Positions 30,410 to 39,615 of a DNA stretch of 64,000 nucleotides are shown here, piece by piece. Within the stretch, counting starts at the first letter, position 1, and each line of letters opens with the position of its first letter. The DNA lies in assembly GCF_030499515.1 (NCBI RefSeq), contig NZ_JASTWJ010000001.1, positions 2,046,001 to 2,110,000 of the forward strand, written 5' to 3'. Below the pieces are notes generated by a model. The model saw nothing but the letters and a program-made list of their open reading frames with translations, ran no database searches and was not told the DNA's origin. This DNA comes from Streptomyces sp. DT2A-34 (GTDB lineage Bacteria; Actinomycetota; Actinomycetes; Streptomycetales; Streptomycetaceae). The position numbers and the translations under genes were made by a program.

Positions 30410-31172
30410 GGTGAACCAGCACGCCTCCGGGCGAGGTGACGCCCTGGCACCAAGAGGGCCGCACGGCGTCAGCCGCGTCCAACGGCCGCCGTTCCCTAAA
30501 AGGGGATTCGAAGCGTGTTGCCGCTTCAGCCTCGGCCGCTGCTCGATATGGAGCACGCCCTGGACGTCACCGAGAATCCGGGGACGCGGCTGCGCACGCT
30601 GTGCGGGTGCGTGCAGGAGCTGACCCCGATGCTGAGCGCTTCGACCACATCGACTATGACGACGCAAGTTGGAGCAGAACTCTTCCAGGCTGCCAGCGCG
30701 GCGGCCGCCGTCCTGGAGATCCTTGCTCCGCCGCCCCTATCAAGGCACCCCACCGCCTGGGCAACAACCCCACTACTACAGGTACCCCCACGACCTCCTG
30801 GCGGCCTACATCAGAGAGGTTCCTCGCTCAGGCGGATCACCGCCCGTGACCACACCTTGCCAACTGACCTGCGTCACTCTTGCCAACTACGCAACGTCAC
30901 AGCTCACCGACCAGGGACAAGGCACGCCGTCCCTTGCCAACAAGCCTGTCACACCGCGGTCCGCACCGATCAGGACCGTCGAGCAGACGACGCGAGGCTG
31001 TGTGGACGATCGCGTATTTCCCCATGGGTAGGTTCACGTAATTCCCCACCCTCGGGACTGAGACGGGCCACCGGAGAGGGCTCCGGAGGGTGGCAGATGC
31101 GGGTGATCGCTCGATTCGGTCGCGTGGCATCCTTGTCAGACCTGACGGACGGAATGAGAGTCGAGTCGTGCG
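30410..31172. other. 763-bp stretch without a confident gene
   Basis: Nothing here is strong. A plus-strand frame from 30548 (MEHALDVTENPGTRLRTLCG, then a helix VGAELFQAASAAAAVLEIL) may be a remnant of a small helical protein. A 50-codon minus-strand ORF at 30897-31049 starts GTG and reads VGNYVNLPMGKYAIV; it resembles the small ORF at 51627. Composition is mixed and codon bias poor, consistent with decayed DNA at the edge of the cluster. Confidence 0.35.
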
Positions 31173-31634
31173 TTGATCCGCGTCGCGCGAGGAGCCACCG
31201 GGTTTTGGTGGCATGGCGATGACCCGTTGCCGCAGGTGGACGTCGGGGCCTTCAGAGCCGCCTGCCATGCGGTGGCCCGGTCGATTCGGGCCACAGTCGG
31301 CGAAGTGACTCCGGCCGGAGTCACGCCGAGTTTCCACACGGTTCTGATCACCGCCCCAGGCATTCGGTCGACCGTCCTGTGCCACGAGGTACTCTCGGTC
31401 GTTGCCTGTGCGGCGAGTCCTCCGCAGGTTGGTGCGCCTCTGACGTACTTCACAGCCCCGCCGGCGTGGGCGGACGCATTTGAGCTGGGCGGCTTCCGGC
31501 TGCTGGACGTCGGAGAACTGAGCACGCCGTTGGCTGCAGCCGACACCAGCGAGCTCGCCGAAGCAGAGCTGGAACAGGTGCGTTACTGGCGCCCCAGCAC
31601 GGTCGGCGAGCTGATGTTCAACTGGTGGGATTGA
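31173..31634 (+). CDS. Conserved-looking hypothetical protein
   Basis: 153 aa from TTG 31173 (IRVARGATGFWWHGDDPLPQ). A mixed alpha/beta soluble protein with VDVGAFRAACHAVARSIRA, HTVLITAPGIRSTVLCHEV, WADAFELGGFRLLDVGEL and ending VRYWRPSTVGELMFNWWD. Even codon bias and a coherent fold pattern suggest a real gene; from memory similar orphan proteins occur across Streptomyces with no known role. The stop codon sits 6 bp from the istB stop, so the IS21 end lies at or inside its 3' end, which may have been altered by the insertion. Confidence 0.55.
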   Translation: MIRVARGATGFWWHGDDPLPQVDVGAFRAACHAVARSIRATVGEVTPAGVTPSFHTVLITAPGIRSTVLCHEVLSVVACAASPPQVGAPLTYFTAPPAWADAFELGGFRLLDVGELSTPLAAADTSELAEAELEQVRYWRPSTVGELMFNWWD

Positions 31635-31640
31635 TCTGGG

Positions 31641-32405
31641 TCATTTGATCGAGGGCTTGTCAGTGCGGTTCTTGGGGCGCTTGTTCGGGCGGTAGCTGGG
31701 GCCGTTCATGATGACCTGGTGGCTGGTGTTGATCAGCCGGTCCAGAAGGGACTCGGCGACGACGGGGTTGGGGAAGAGGGGATACCAGTCGCTGGGCGCC
31801 CGGTTGCTGGTGATGATCAGAGACCTTCGCTGCCGCTCGCTGACCAGCTCGTAGAGGTCGTCAGCCTGGGTCGCGTTCAGCTGGCGCATTGCAAAGTCGT
31901 CGAGGACGAGGACGTCGGGACGGACCAGTTCGCGGAGCCGTTTCTCCCAGGTGCGGTCCGCGTGACCGCTGGCGAGGTCTGCAAGAACGCGGCTGGTCTT
32001 GGCGAAGCGGACATGGGCGCCCTGGCGGACGGCGAGGTGGCCGAGGGCCTGCGCAATGTGCGTTTTGCCGACGCCGACCGGCCCGAAGAGAATGACCGAC
32101 TCGCCGGCATGAAGCCAGCGCAGGGCTCCCAGGTCACGGATCTGGGCGGCAGGCAGCTTCGAGGAGGCGGTGAAGTCGAACTCCTCCAGTGTGACCTGCT
32201 GCTCGAACTTGGCTCGCTGCAGGCGGCGTTGGAAGGCGACGGTCTCGCGGCGGGTGATCTCGTCCTGGCAGAGGACCTGGAGGAAGTCCAGGTGCCCGAG
32301 TTCGCCGCCGGGGCCTGGGCCAGGCGGGCGTCGAGGGTTTCCCGCATGCCGGACAGTCGCAGGGCCTTGTGTGGACTCCCGCAGGGCGGTGTCCATCACG
32401 GTCAT
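31641..32405 (-). CDS. istB: IS21 helper ATPase IstB
   Basis: 254 aa; AAA+ ATPase that assists IstA in target capture. Walker A LFGPVGVGKTHIAQALGH, Walker B VLVLDDF, sensor LIITSNRAPSDWYPLF. Start ATG 32405 overlaps the istA stop (ATGA). About 25 residues near the N-terminus (RHAGNPRRPPGPGP) are out of character; the expected segment (KALRLSGMRETLDARLAQA) is found in another frame between about 32308 and 32372. Two compensating indels thus leave the ORF open but scramble this stretch. May be inactive, or a sequencing artefact. Confidence 0.85.
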   Translation of the reverse strand: MTVMDTALRESTQGPATVRHAGNPRRPPGPGPGGELGHLDFLQVLCQDEITRRETVAFQRRLQRAKFEQQVTLEEFDFTASSKLPAAQIRDLGALRWLHAGESVILFGPVGVGKTHIAQALGHLAVRQGAHVRFAKTSRVLADLASGHADRTWEKRLRELVRPDVLVLDDFAMRQLNATQADDLYELVSERQRRSLIITSNRAPSDWYPLFPNPVVAESLLDRLINTSHQVIMNGPSYRPNKRPKNRTDKPSIK

Positions 32406-34021
32406 CGGGCTTCCACCTCGGCTTCGTCGTGGACCTGGTCGTCGTGGTCGTCGTCCGCCGTGTCGGGGGTCGCGACGGTGGCGAAGAGCCGGGCCGGGCC
32501 GTGGAGGAAGGCTGCGGCTCCGGCGTCTCCGCTGGTCTCGGGCTCGGGATCGGTCTCGGTGCCGGCGATGAGGATGCCCTTGATGGTGCGGTAGGACGGG
32601 TCGCCGACCGCGATGGCCCTGGCGCAGGCGGCTTCCAGCCGCGTCTCGCCGTACTTCTTCCGCAGCCCGAGAACCCCCTGGGCAGCGCGGAGCCGGTAGA
32701 GGACGTTGGCTTCCAGCAGTTGGTCGATGACCTCCCGGCAGGCGTCGCCGACCTCGGACGCCTGGGTGCGGCACCAGACCGGCGTGCGCATCTGGAAGGC
32801 GATCCTCTCCGGCGGGTAGTCGCTCTTGTCGGTGCGTTTGCCCTGGTCGAGGGCGGTGTGGGTCTTGACGAGCTGGCCGTCGTGGAAGACCTGGACCATC
32901 GTGGCGGTGGAGCGGACGTCGACCTTGCGGCCGATCCGTTTCCACGGCACCGAGTAGAGGGTGCGGCCGACTTTGATGTGGATGTCCGGGCCGACCGTGG
33001 CCGTCGACCAGCGGGCCAGCACGAACGGTGTCGGCGGCAGGGGCAGCAGTTCGGCCGCTTCCAGTGCCTCGAATACGGTCATCGGGGCGGCCCCGCCCAG
33101 TGGCCGGCACTTCCGCCGACCGGCGACCTGCTGACTCCAGGTCACGGCCTCGGCTTGCATGTGCTCGATTGAGGTGAACTCCCGCCCTCGCCAGAACGAG
33201 TCGCGGACATAGGGCATCGGCCGCTCGACCCGTGGCTTGTCCTTCGGCTTCGCAGCCCGGGCGGGATCGACCAACGCGCCGTAATGGGTGGCGAGTTCGG
33301 CATACGATTTGTTGATCTTCGGGTCGTAGAGGTCGGGCTTGTCGACGCCTGTCTTGAGGTTGTCCGGGACGAGCCGGCGCGGGCCGCCGCCGAAGTAGCG
33401 GAAGGCCGCGACGTGGGCTTCCGTCCATGCGTGCTGGTCCAGGTGCAGGACGGGCCGGACGAACATGTGCCGCGAGCACGGCAGAACCATCACGAACGCC
33501 CAGACCCGGTGGCGCTTCCCCGTCCGCGGATCGATCCACTGCCCGAGGAAGCCGTAGTCGATCTGAGCCTCCGAGCCGGGCTCGATCTCGTCACGCAACA
33601 CGGTGACCTGCGACTTCGCCACCTCATCCGGCAATGTCGCATGCACCCAGCGACGGAACGAGGAGATCGACACCTGAAGTCTGTGCTCGTCACGCAGCCG
33701 CTGGTGGATCGTCGAGACGGTGACCGTCCCGAGCAGGCTCTTGATGTAGTCGCGGTGCTGGTCGATCTCCGGCCAGGTCACCTGCCGAAGACGCCTGTCC
33801 ACGAGCCCCGGGAACCACTCTTTGATCAGCTTCGCCCAGTCGGCCTCGCTCATCGGGGGGCCGCCCGGGCTGATACCGGACGCCTCCGCCGGGGCCAGGT
33901 ACTTCCTGACCGTCTTGTGGTCCACCCCCGGCGACGCGGCCAGCTCGCTCTTCGAGCGGCCTGCGTACCAGTGGACGTAGATCTCGGTGATGTCGACCAC
34001 GACGAACGTTCTCCTCGCCAT
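32402..34021 (-). CDS. istA: IS21 transposase IstA
   Basis: 539 aa. An N-terminal HTH (ELAASPGVDHKTVRKYLAP) is followed by an rve core with QIDYGFLGQWIDPRTG (first Asp), RLVPDNLKTGVDKPDL (second Asp) and KPRVERPMPYVRDSFW (Glu), then a beta-barrel-like C-terminal domain (TVGPDIHIKVGRTLYSVPWK). Length and motifs are complete. The acidic tail (TADDDHDDQVHDEAEVEAR) overlaps the istB start. Confidence 0.93.
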   Translation of the reverse strand: MARRTFVVVDITEIYVHWYAGRSKSELAASPGVDHKTVRKYLAPAEASGISPGGPPMSEADWAKLIKEWFPGLVDRRLRQVTWPEIDQHRDYIKSLLGTVTVSTIHQRLRDEHRLQVSISSFRRWVHATLPDEVAKSQVTVLRDEIEPGSEAQIDYGFLGQWIDPRTGKRHRVWAFVMVLPCSRHMFVRPVLHLDQHAWTEAHVAAFRYFGGGPRRLVPDNLKTGVDKPDLYDPKINKSYAELATHYGALVDPARAAKPKDKPRVERPMPYVRDSFWRGREFTSIEHMQAEAVTWSQQVAGRRKCRPLGGAAPMTVFEALEAAELLPLPPTPFVLARWSTATVGPDIHIKVGRTLYSVPWKRIGRKVDVRSTATMVQVFHDGQLVKTHTALDQGKRTDKSDYPPERIAFQMRTPVWCRTQASEVGDACREVIDQLLEANVLYRLRAAQGVLGLRKKYGETRLEAACARAIAVGDPSYRTIKGILIAGTETDPEPETSGDAGAAAFLHGPARLFATVATPDTADDDHDDQVHDEAEVEAR

Positions 34022-34126
34022 CCGGGCTGCCCATCGGCCATCCGAACCAGGGGACGAGGAACATGAGCAGCTCCGCGACGACCAGGTCCCTCGATCCCGA
34101 CCTCCGCGCTACCCATGGCCAATTAG

Positions 34127-34814
34127 CCTCGCGCTTTCATGAAGTGTGGTGTCCGACGGGTGGTCAGACAAAACGAAAAGTACCTCTGGCCAGCAAGAAC
34201 GCGGATTGTCGAGGCCCTTGTTCCTGCCACCGCCGGAGGCGCTTCACAGGTGAAGAAGCGGATCGGGTCCTACCCGCGTGTCCCCGTCGAGGGCGGTGGC
34301 CGGGCTGTGGTCTCGCAGGCGGGAGACGTCCCAAGCCGGACCAGACGATATCGGTGGCTCTGGCGCCGTGGTGCAAGTCGGGGCAGTGCACGATCCGGGG
34401 GAGATGCTGCTGGACGTGGCCTCGGCCGTCGCGCTCGGTTGGACTGCCTGGCCAATGTGGGCCTGTTGCGGGCCGAGCCGGCCGTGTTCGGGTCGGCGGC
34501 CTCCGCCCGTCGATCTCCCGGGTGATCGGCAAGGTGGCGTGGGCACGGGCAGCGGGTCCTGGCCGCGCTGCGCATCGCCCGCGCCGAAGTGCGCGAACGT
34601 GTCTGGCGGTTGGCCGGTGAAGCGGCGCCGGACGCGGGTGGGCATGTGATCGTGGACCTGGATGGCGTCCTCGCCCTGGCGCACTCCGAGAAGCAGGACG
34701 CCGCCGCGACCTGGAAGAAGACCTTTGGGCACGACCCGCTGATGGGGTTCGTCGACCACGGCCGCGGTGGGTTCGGCGAACCCGTCGTGGGCCTGTTGCT
34801 GTCTGGCAACGCGG
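34127..34814 (+). pseudogene. IS1380-family transposase fragment (left copy)
   Basis: Begins with the IS1380-type terminus CCTCGCGCTTTCATGAAG. Transposase pieces follow in several frames: KKRIGSYPRVPVEGGG, VGAVHDPGEMLLDVASAVAL, LDCLANVGLLRAEPAVFGSA, ALRIARAEVRERVWRLAGEA and VIVDLDGVLALAHSEKQDAA (first catalytic Asp) through GHDPLMGFVDHGRGG. It stops abruptly after GEPVVGLLLSGNA at about 34814, where unrelated DNA begins, so the right two thirds are deleted. The same family and orientation recur at 50006, on the far side of the sugar-use genes. Confidence 0.82.
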
Positions 34815-34895
34815 ATGTCGATCGCGTAGCCGATGCGCGTACTCGGTGCGCTGCGGGCTCGAAGTTGCCACGGGCACCCGGAAGTGCCTCGTCCA

Positions 34896-34928
34896 CGGGA
34901 ACAGGGACATCAGCGCTCCCTGTTCCCG
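34896..34928 (-). terminator. Terminator of the GH30 gene
   Basis: A 12-bp perfect stem (CGGGAACAGGGA/TCCCTGTTCCCG) with a 9-nt loop lies 67 bp after the GH30 stop on the minus strand. It would end the glycoside-hydrolase operon. Confidence 0.75.
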
Positions 34929-34994
34929 CCGACAAGAGCCACTCTCTCTGCGCCGGAGGCAAAGGTCAACGGTCGCCCTACATGAAAGCCGGGG

Positions 34995-37931
34995 TCAGTT
35001 GTAGACGTTGAATTCTGCGACTGACCACCAGCTACGCGCAACGTTGCCGGTGTTGACGACCTTGATGTAGCGAGCTGTCTGCGTGGGGAAGGAAATCAGG
35101 TGGACTCGTTGGCCGTCCGCTACGGAAGAAACCTTGGTCCAGTCGGTTCCATCCGTGGATACGTATACGTCTGCGCTCCGCGCATAGTCGCTGACACTGC
35201 CGCCGACATCCAACACAATCTTGTCGAAGGTCTGCGTTTGCCCCATGTCCACTTGGATCCAGAGGCCGTCGTACTGCCCTGTTCCGGAGCTGTACCGAGT
35301 GTCGGAATTGCCATCGAGCATGTTTCCGGGCGCATCCCACTGACTTGCGTCCGAAGCCTTTGCGGCCCAGCTCGTCCGGGGTAGCGCAGGACCTAGATCG
35401 ATGACGTCGAACGAAGATCCACCTGCATCCACTCCGCTGGTTCCCTTCACGGAAACCGTGACCTTCCCCGCCGGAAGTCCCTTCGGAACGTAGGCGCTGA
35501 TGCTGGTGTCCGACCAGGTGTCTATTTCGGCATAGCTCGATCCGAAATACACCGTACCCAGCCCCTGCGCATCGCCGAAACCAGAACCGCGAATCGTGAA
35601 CTTGGAGCGCGGCATGCCTCGTTCCGGCTTCAAATCGCTGAACGTCGGCGAGGGGAAGCTCGACAGCTTCTTGGTCGTGAACATCGCCGAGGTGCCGCCC
35701 GGCAGCGTATAGGTGTACGAGCCGTCGGTGGATATCTTGAAACTCTTGCTGTCGATGGTCCCGTTGAATACTACGGTGACCTGCTCCCCCTCCTTACTAG
35801 TCCAGTTCTTCAGCTGGAGGCCGTTCGATGCCGCTGTCGGAGCTGTGATCGAGCCGGTTCCACGAGAGGACCCGTACACCTCGATGTCGCCGATGGCCCA
35901 CCAGAAACCGGATGCCGCAGTGCTGACGATGCGAATGTACTGTGCCGTACGGGTCGGCAACGTGACGGCTATCTTCCCGATGCCCCCGCTGCCGCTCGCA
36001 ATCGCGCTGCCCCAATCGACACCGTCGTTCGAAACGTAGATCTGATACTTCGTGACGTAGTCGAACGAATTGTTCACGCCGGTGTCGAAGACGATCTTAT
36101 TGAAGCTCGTGGGGCTCCCCAGATCGATCTGGAACCAGTCGCCGCTCGTCGTCCCGTGCCCGAGACTCCACCTGGTGTTGATGTCGCCGTCGATCGCGTT
36201 CGCGGCCACACCCCAATCCGGCTGCGCGGAAGCCGTGGCGGTCCACTTGCTACGGCTCAGCGCCCTTCCGGTCGTCTGGACGGAAGCTCCGATCGGAAGG
36301 GAGTACGTGACCAGCTTGTTTCCGGTACGGATGGAGTTCTGGTAGGGCAGCAGTTCCGGGTCGTACGTGACGGTGACCGGGCCGGATGCCGACTTGAACG
36401 TGAAGTCGTGTGTCGGGTCCGAGACCTTGGTCGCTGCGGGGGTACGGCCGCTCTGCGCAGGTCCGGAGTACGTGAAGGTGACGGCACCGCCGGCGTTCAG
36501 GGTGTAGTCGAACGAGTGTGTCCCGTCCGCGACGCTGAAGGTCTTCGCGGCGCTCCCCGAGTTGTGGGCGATCAGGACCTTCGATCCGTCCGGGTTCTGG
36601 AACGCGACGTTCTCTATGCTGCCTTCCCCGAAGGTGTACGAGTAGATCCGGCGTGCTCCGGGCTTGACGAACCTGCTGGCGTGAGCGAGGGCGTGGTAGT
36701 CCACGTTGTAGGACACCCGCCCGTCGGCCGGGTCGATCGTGAGCAACCCCCGAAGCATGGGTATGCCGGCCGTGTCGCTGTTGAGCGGGCCCCGATCGGG
36801 GTCGAGTGCGATGTTCCACAGCATCACCCCGTTCGCCCAGTTGCGCGTTCCGTTGATGATCCACGAACCCAGTGCTTCGCTGAACGCCGTCTGGTCGCTG
36901 TCCTGCCAAACGCCTCCGGTGGCTTCCGTGATGAACGTTTCCTTGCTCGGGTAGTCGTTGTGGACCACTGTCTGGCAGTTCGGGTTGCCGCTGTAGATGT
37001 GCCACCCGGTTCCCGCGGTGTACTTGGAGGCTGCGGGGTCGCTGAAAATCGTCTCCGGATACGAGGGCACGTCCCAGTTGTGGTCCCAAGCCAGGATCTT
37101 CGTGGAGATTCCGTTGGCTTCGAACGCCTTGCCGATCTCCTGGATCAAATCGGCTTCCTGGTACGCGGACAGGAACATCCCGGGCCAGGTGGGAGTACCC
37201 ATGGGTTCGTTTTGCGGGGAAATGTAGGAGATGGGCACACCGGCTTCGCCATAGGCTTGGATGAACTTGACGAAGTAGTTGGCCAGTGCGGAGGTGTACT
37301 CGCTCTTGAGGGTGCCTCCGATCATGGAGTCGGAGGTCTTCATCCAGCCTGGTGGGCTCCACGGGTTGGCCATGATCTTGATGGACGGGTTGAGTGAGAG
37401 GGCCTGCCGCAAGGCGGGAATGATGTACGGCACGTCGTGCTGGATGGAGAAGTTGGACAGCGTCGGGTCCGATTGGCCGGCAGGCATGTCGTTGTAGGAG
37501 TAGTTCCCGGACGCGTTGAAATCCGTGGCGCCCATCGGGGAGCGGAGCAGGCTGAGGCCGATTCCCTTCGAGGGATCGAACAGCTTGTTCATCAGCTTGG
37601 TCCGCTCGGCAATGGACAGCTTGTCGATGAGCCAGGCGGAGGAGTCGGTCATGGCCGCACCGAAGCCTTGGACCTTCTGGTACTTGACGCTGTCGTCGAT
37701 CTTGATCGTGAGCGGGTTGGCCGTTCTCTTCGCCTTGAACAGCACATCGTCCTGGCCGGCGACCCACTTGTCGGCCGATACGTCCGTCAGCCACACACGG
37801 ACGGAATTGCTGCGTGCGGTCTGCTTCAGTTGCGGGGCGGCGATGGCGCTCCCGGAAACCGAGGTCCAGGCGGCGGCGACACCGACGGCGGTGGCCAGGA
37901 ACTGGCGTCGTCCGAGACCGTATGTGCTCAT
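34995..37931 (-). CDS. Tat-exported GH30 glycosidase with carbohydrate-binding domains
   Basis: 978 aa. A Tat signal (GRRQFLATAVGVAA) and a strong ribosome binding site AAGGAGGAT before ATG 37931. The GH30 catalytic domain covers about residues 50-560; the acid/base Glu is in ISPQNEPMGTP (E242) and the nucleophile Glu in TFITEATGGVW (E336), as in retaining beta-1,6-glucanases and glucosylceramidases. Then an F5/8C (CBM32-like) domain at 560-700, a linker, an IPT/TIG domain around 765-850 (FTIRGSGFGD) and a second F5/8C domain to the end. It acts outside the cell on beta-linked glycans; the exact linkage is uncertain. Last gene of the ABC/GH series, 89 bp after the GH32. Confidence 0.92.
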   Translation of the reverse strand: MSTYGLGRRQFLATAVGVAAAWTSVSGSAIAAPQLKQTARSNSVRVWLTDVSADKWVAGQDDVLFKAKRTANPLTIKIDDSVKYQKVQGFGAAMTDSSAWLIDKLSIAERTKLMNKLFDPSKGIGLSLLRSPMGATDFNASGNYSYNDMPAGQSDPTLSNFSIQHDVPYIIPALRQALSLNPSIKIMANPWSPPGWMKTSDSMIGGTLKSEYTSALANYFVKFIQAYGEAGVPISYISPQNEPMGTPTWPGMFLSAYQEADLIQEIGKAFEANGISTKILAWDHNWDVPSYPETIFSDPAASKYTAGTGWHIYSGNPNCQTVVHNDYPSKETFITEATGGVWQDSDQTAFSEALGSWIINGTRNWANGVMLWNIALDPDRGPLNSDTAGIPMLRGLLTIDPADGRVSYNVDYHALAHASRFVKPGARRIYSYTFGEGSIENVAFQNPDGSKVLIAHNSGSAAKTFSVADGTHSFDYTLNAGGAVTFTYSGPAQSGRTPAATKVSDPTHDFTFKSASGPVTVTYDPELLPYQNSIRTGNKLVTYSLPIGASVQTTGRALSRSKWTATASAQPDWGVAANAIDGDINTRWSLGHGTTSGDWFQIDLGSPTSFNKIVFDTGVNNSFDYVTKYQIYVSNDGVDWGSAIASGSGGIGKIAVTLPTRTAQYIRIVSTAASGFWWAIGDIEVYGSSRGTGSITAPTAASNGLQLKNWTSKEGEQVTVVFNGTIDSKSFKISTDGSYTYTLPGGTSAMFTTKKLSSFPSPTFSDLKPERGMPRSKFTIRGSGFGDAQGLGTVYFGSSYAEIDTWSDTSISAYVPKGLPAGKVTVSVKGTSGVDAGGSSFDVIDLGPALPRTSWAAKASDASQWDAPGNMLDGNSDTRYSSGTGQYDGLWIQVDMGQTQTFDKIVLDVGGSVSDYARSADVYVSTDGTDWTKVSSVADGQRVHLISFPTQTARYIKVVNTGNVARSWWSVAEFNVYN

Positions 37932-38020
37932 GGAAGATCCTCCTTCGGACCTGCTTGGTCAGTACTTGGGAGAGGGGGTGACGCATTGCCGAGGTGGGGA
38001 TCGACCGGTTGGAGTCGGTT

Positions 38021-39493
38021 CTACGGCGACGTCGGCGCCGACTCTGCGGCGCTGGTGCTCGGCTCCTTGATCACGAGCGGGTGCAGTTCCCAGGCGTCGA
38101 TCGCGTAGCCGAGGTACGTACCCGGTGCGGTGCGGGCCTCAAGTCGCCAGGAGCTCTGCCCTGTGGGGTAGAAGCGCAGGGTGAAGACCTGGCCGGTGGT
38201 GGTCAGGAAGATTTCGGCGATGGAGTGGTCGACGACCACGCGCAGCTCGACCGGCTGACCAGTGGGGCAGGGCATCCGGTAGGAGCCGCCGCGGGCCCGG
38301 GGGTCCAGTGAGGCGTGGTCACGGTCGACGACCAGTTCGCCCGCCTCGGTATCGACGCGGATGTCGAGGTGCTCGGAGCCGTCCGGGGTGGTGAGCAGCC
38401 GCAGACCGGCGTTTCCGGTCGGCTCCAGACGGGCCGTCAGGTCGAAGGCTCGGCCCACGCTGCCGAGGTCCACCGGCTGCGGGCCGTGCGTCGCGCCTGC
38501 GGCGTGGATGGTGTGTTCGCCGCGCAGGGCGAGCAGTTCGGTGGCGGGCTGCTGGCGCAGCGTGCCGCCGCCGTCGACATGGATCTCGCGGGGCAGGGTG
38601 AGGACGCCGGCCCATCCGTCCGCGACGGCCCAGGCTTCGTCGCGGGCTTCCCATGACCAGCCCCACAGCAGCCACCGGTTGCCCGGTGCACGCAGCAGGG
38701 CGGGTGCGTAGCAGTCGGGGCCGTAGTCGGCGGGTACCGCTGGGCCGGCCTCGAAGTGGCCGTCGTGCTCTTCGCCGATCAGGGCCGCGACGCTCTGCGG
38801 GCCGGTGGGTTCGGTCCACGCGCTGACGATGAGGGCACCGCGTCCGTCGATCGCCGGGAGGTACTGGGGGCATTCCCAGCCCTCGCCCGTGAGCAGGTCG
38901 GTGCCACCGATGGGCTCCGGACGGCGGGCCGCGAAAGGCCCCCGGTAGGTCCACTTGTCCAAGTCGGGAGAGTCGTACAGGAGGGCGGCGGCGCGGCCGT
39001 CCGTGAGGGCGGCGCCGACCAGCATCCGCCAGCCGTCGCCGTCCTGCCAGACGTACGGGTCGCGGTACATGGTGCAGCCCTCGGGCAGCTCGGGGATGAG
39101 CAGTTCGCCGCGCGGGCTGAAGCTGTTGCCGCCGTCGTGGGATACGGCGCAAGTGACCGGTTGGTGCTGGAACGAGCGGTCCTCGCGGTGCGCGGAGTAG
39201 AAGGCGACGAGACGGTCGCCGTCGGAGACGGCGTTGCCGGAGAAGCAGCCGTCGGCGTCCACGCCACCGGGGGTCGGGGACAGGGCGATCGGCAGCGGCT
39301 CCCAGGTCAGCAGGTCGGGGCTGCGGAAGTGACCCCAGTGCACGTTCGCGTGCGTCGCTCCGTACGGGTTGTGCTGGTAGCACACGTGGTAGTGGCCGTC
39401 GTGGAAGACCAGCCCGTTGGGGTCGTTGATCCAGTTGCGGGGCGGGCGCAGGTGCGCCACGGGGCGGTGCGGATCGCGGGGTGTGGTGGACAC
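38021..39493 (-). CDS. GH32 beta-fructosidase, intracellular
   Basis: 490 aa without signal peptide. A five-bladed propeller with nucleophile Asp in RNWINDPNGLVFHDG (D24), the stabiliser in TMYRDPYVW and acid/base Glu in GEGWECPQYLP, followed by the C-terminal beta-sandwich (AEIFLTTTGQVFTLRFYPTG). It hydrolyses terminal fructosyl units of imported sucrose or fructo-oligosaccharides. It lies in the run ABC importer - GH3 - GH32 - GH30, consistent with cytoplasmic completion of fructan breakdown begun by the secreted GH32 at 47305. Confidence 0.94.
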   Translation of the reverse strand: MSTTPRDPHRPVAHLRPPRNWINDPNGLVFHDGHYHVCYQHNPYGATHANVHWGHFRSPDLLTWEPLPIALSPTPGGVDADGCFSGNAVSDGDRLVAFYSAHREDRSFQHQPVTCAVSHDGGNSFSPRGELLIPELPEGCTMYRDPYVWQDGDGWRMLVGAALTDGRAAALLYDSPDLDKWTYRGPFAARRPEPIGGTDLLTGEGWECPQYLPAIDGRGALIVSAWTEPTGPQSVAALIGEEHDGHFEAGPAVPADYGPDCYAPALLRAPGNRWLLWGWSWEARDEAWAVADGWAGVLTLPREIHVDGGGTLRQQPATELLALRGEHTIHAAGATHGPQPVDLGSVGRAFDLTARLEPTGNAGLRLLTTPDGSEHLDIRVDTEAGELVVDRDHASLDPRARGGSYRMPCPTGQPVELRVVVDHSIAEIFLTTTGQVFTLRFYPTGQSSWRLEARTAPGTYLGYAIDAWELHPLVIKEPSTSAAESAPTSP

Positions 39494-39615
39494 ACGCCTG
39501 CCTTTCGGTGTTTCAGAGTGGCCCCGCCCCGCCGGCCTTCGGGTTAGCGGGGCGGCGGGCCGACGGGGCGGGGGTCTTCAAGCCCGCATGCGGGCTACAG
39601 GTCCGGATACGGGCT

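Larger units (their letters stand above)
31641..34126 (-). mobile_element. IS21-family element
   Basis: Contains istA and istB in the order and ATGA overlap typical of IS21. The boundaries are approximate: no clear inverted repeats could be paired, and the right side runs directly into an IS1380-type end at 34127 (CCTCGCG), which probably truncated the IS21 terminus. The left boundary is within about 20 bp of the upstream hypothetical gene. Confidence 0.8.

Noticed and set aside
30515..31222. Plus-strand 235-codon frame after the Ddn-type gene
   Set aside because: Codon bias changes along its length and it overlaps the start of the better-supported gene at 31173; at most the first 60 codons might be a remnant.
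39582..39610. Palindrome GCCCGCATGCGGGC and nearby repeats CAGGTCCGGAT between GH3 and GH32
   Set aside because: Very high G+C makes such short repeats common; no terminator tail or known operator match.
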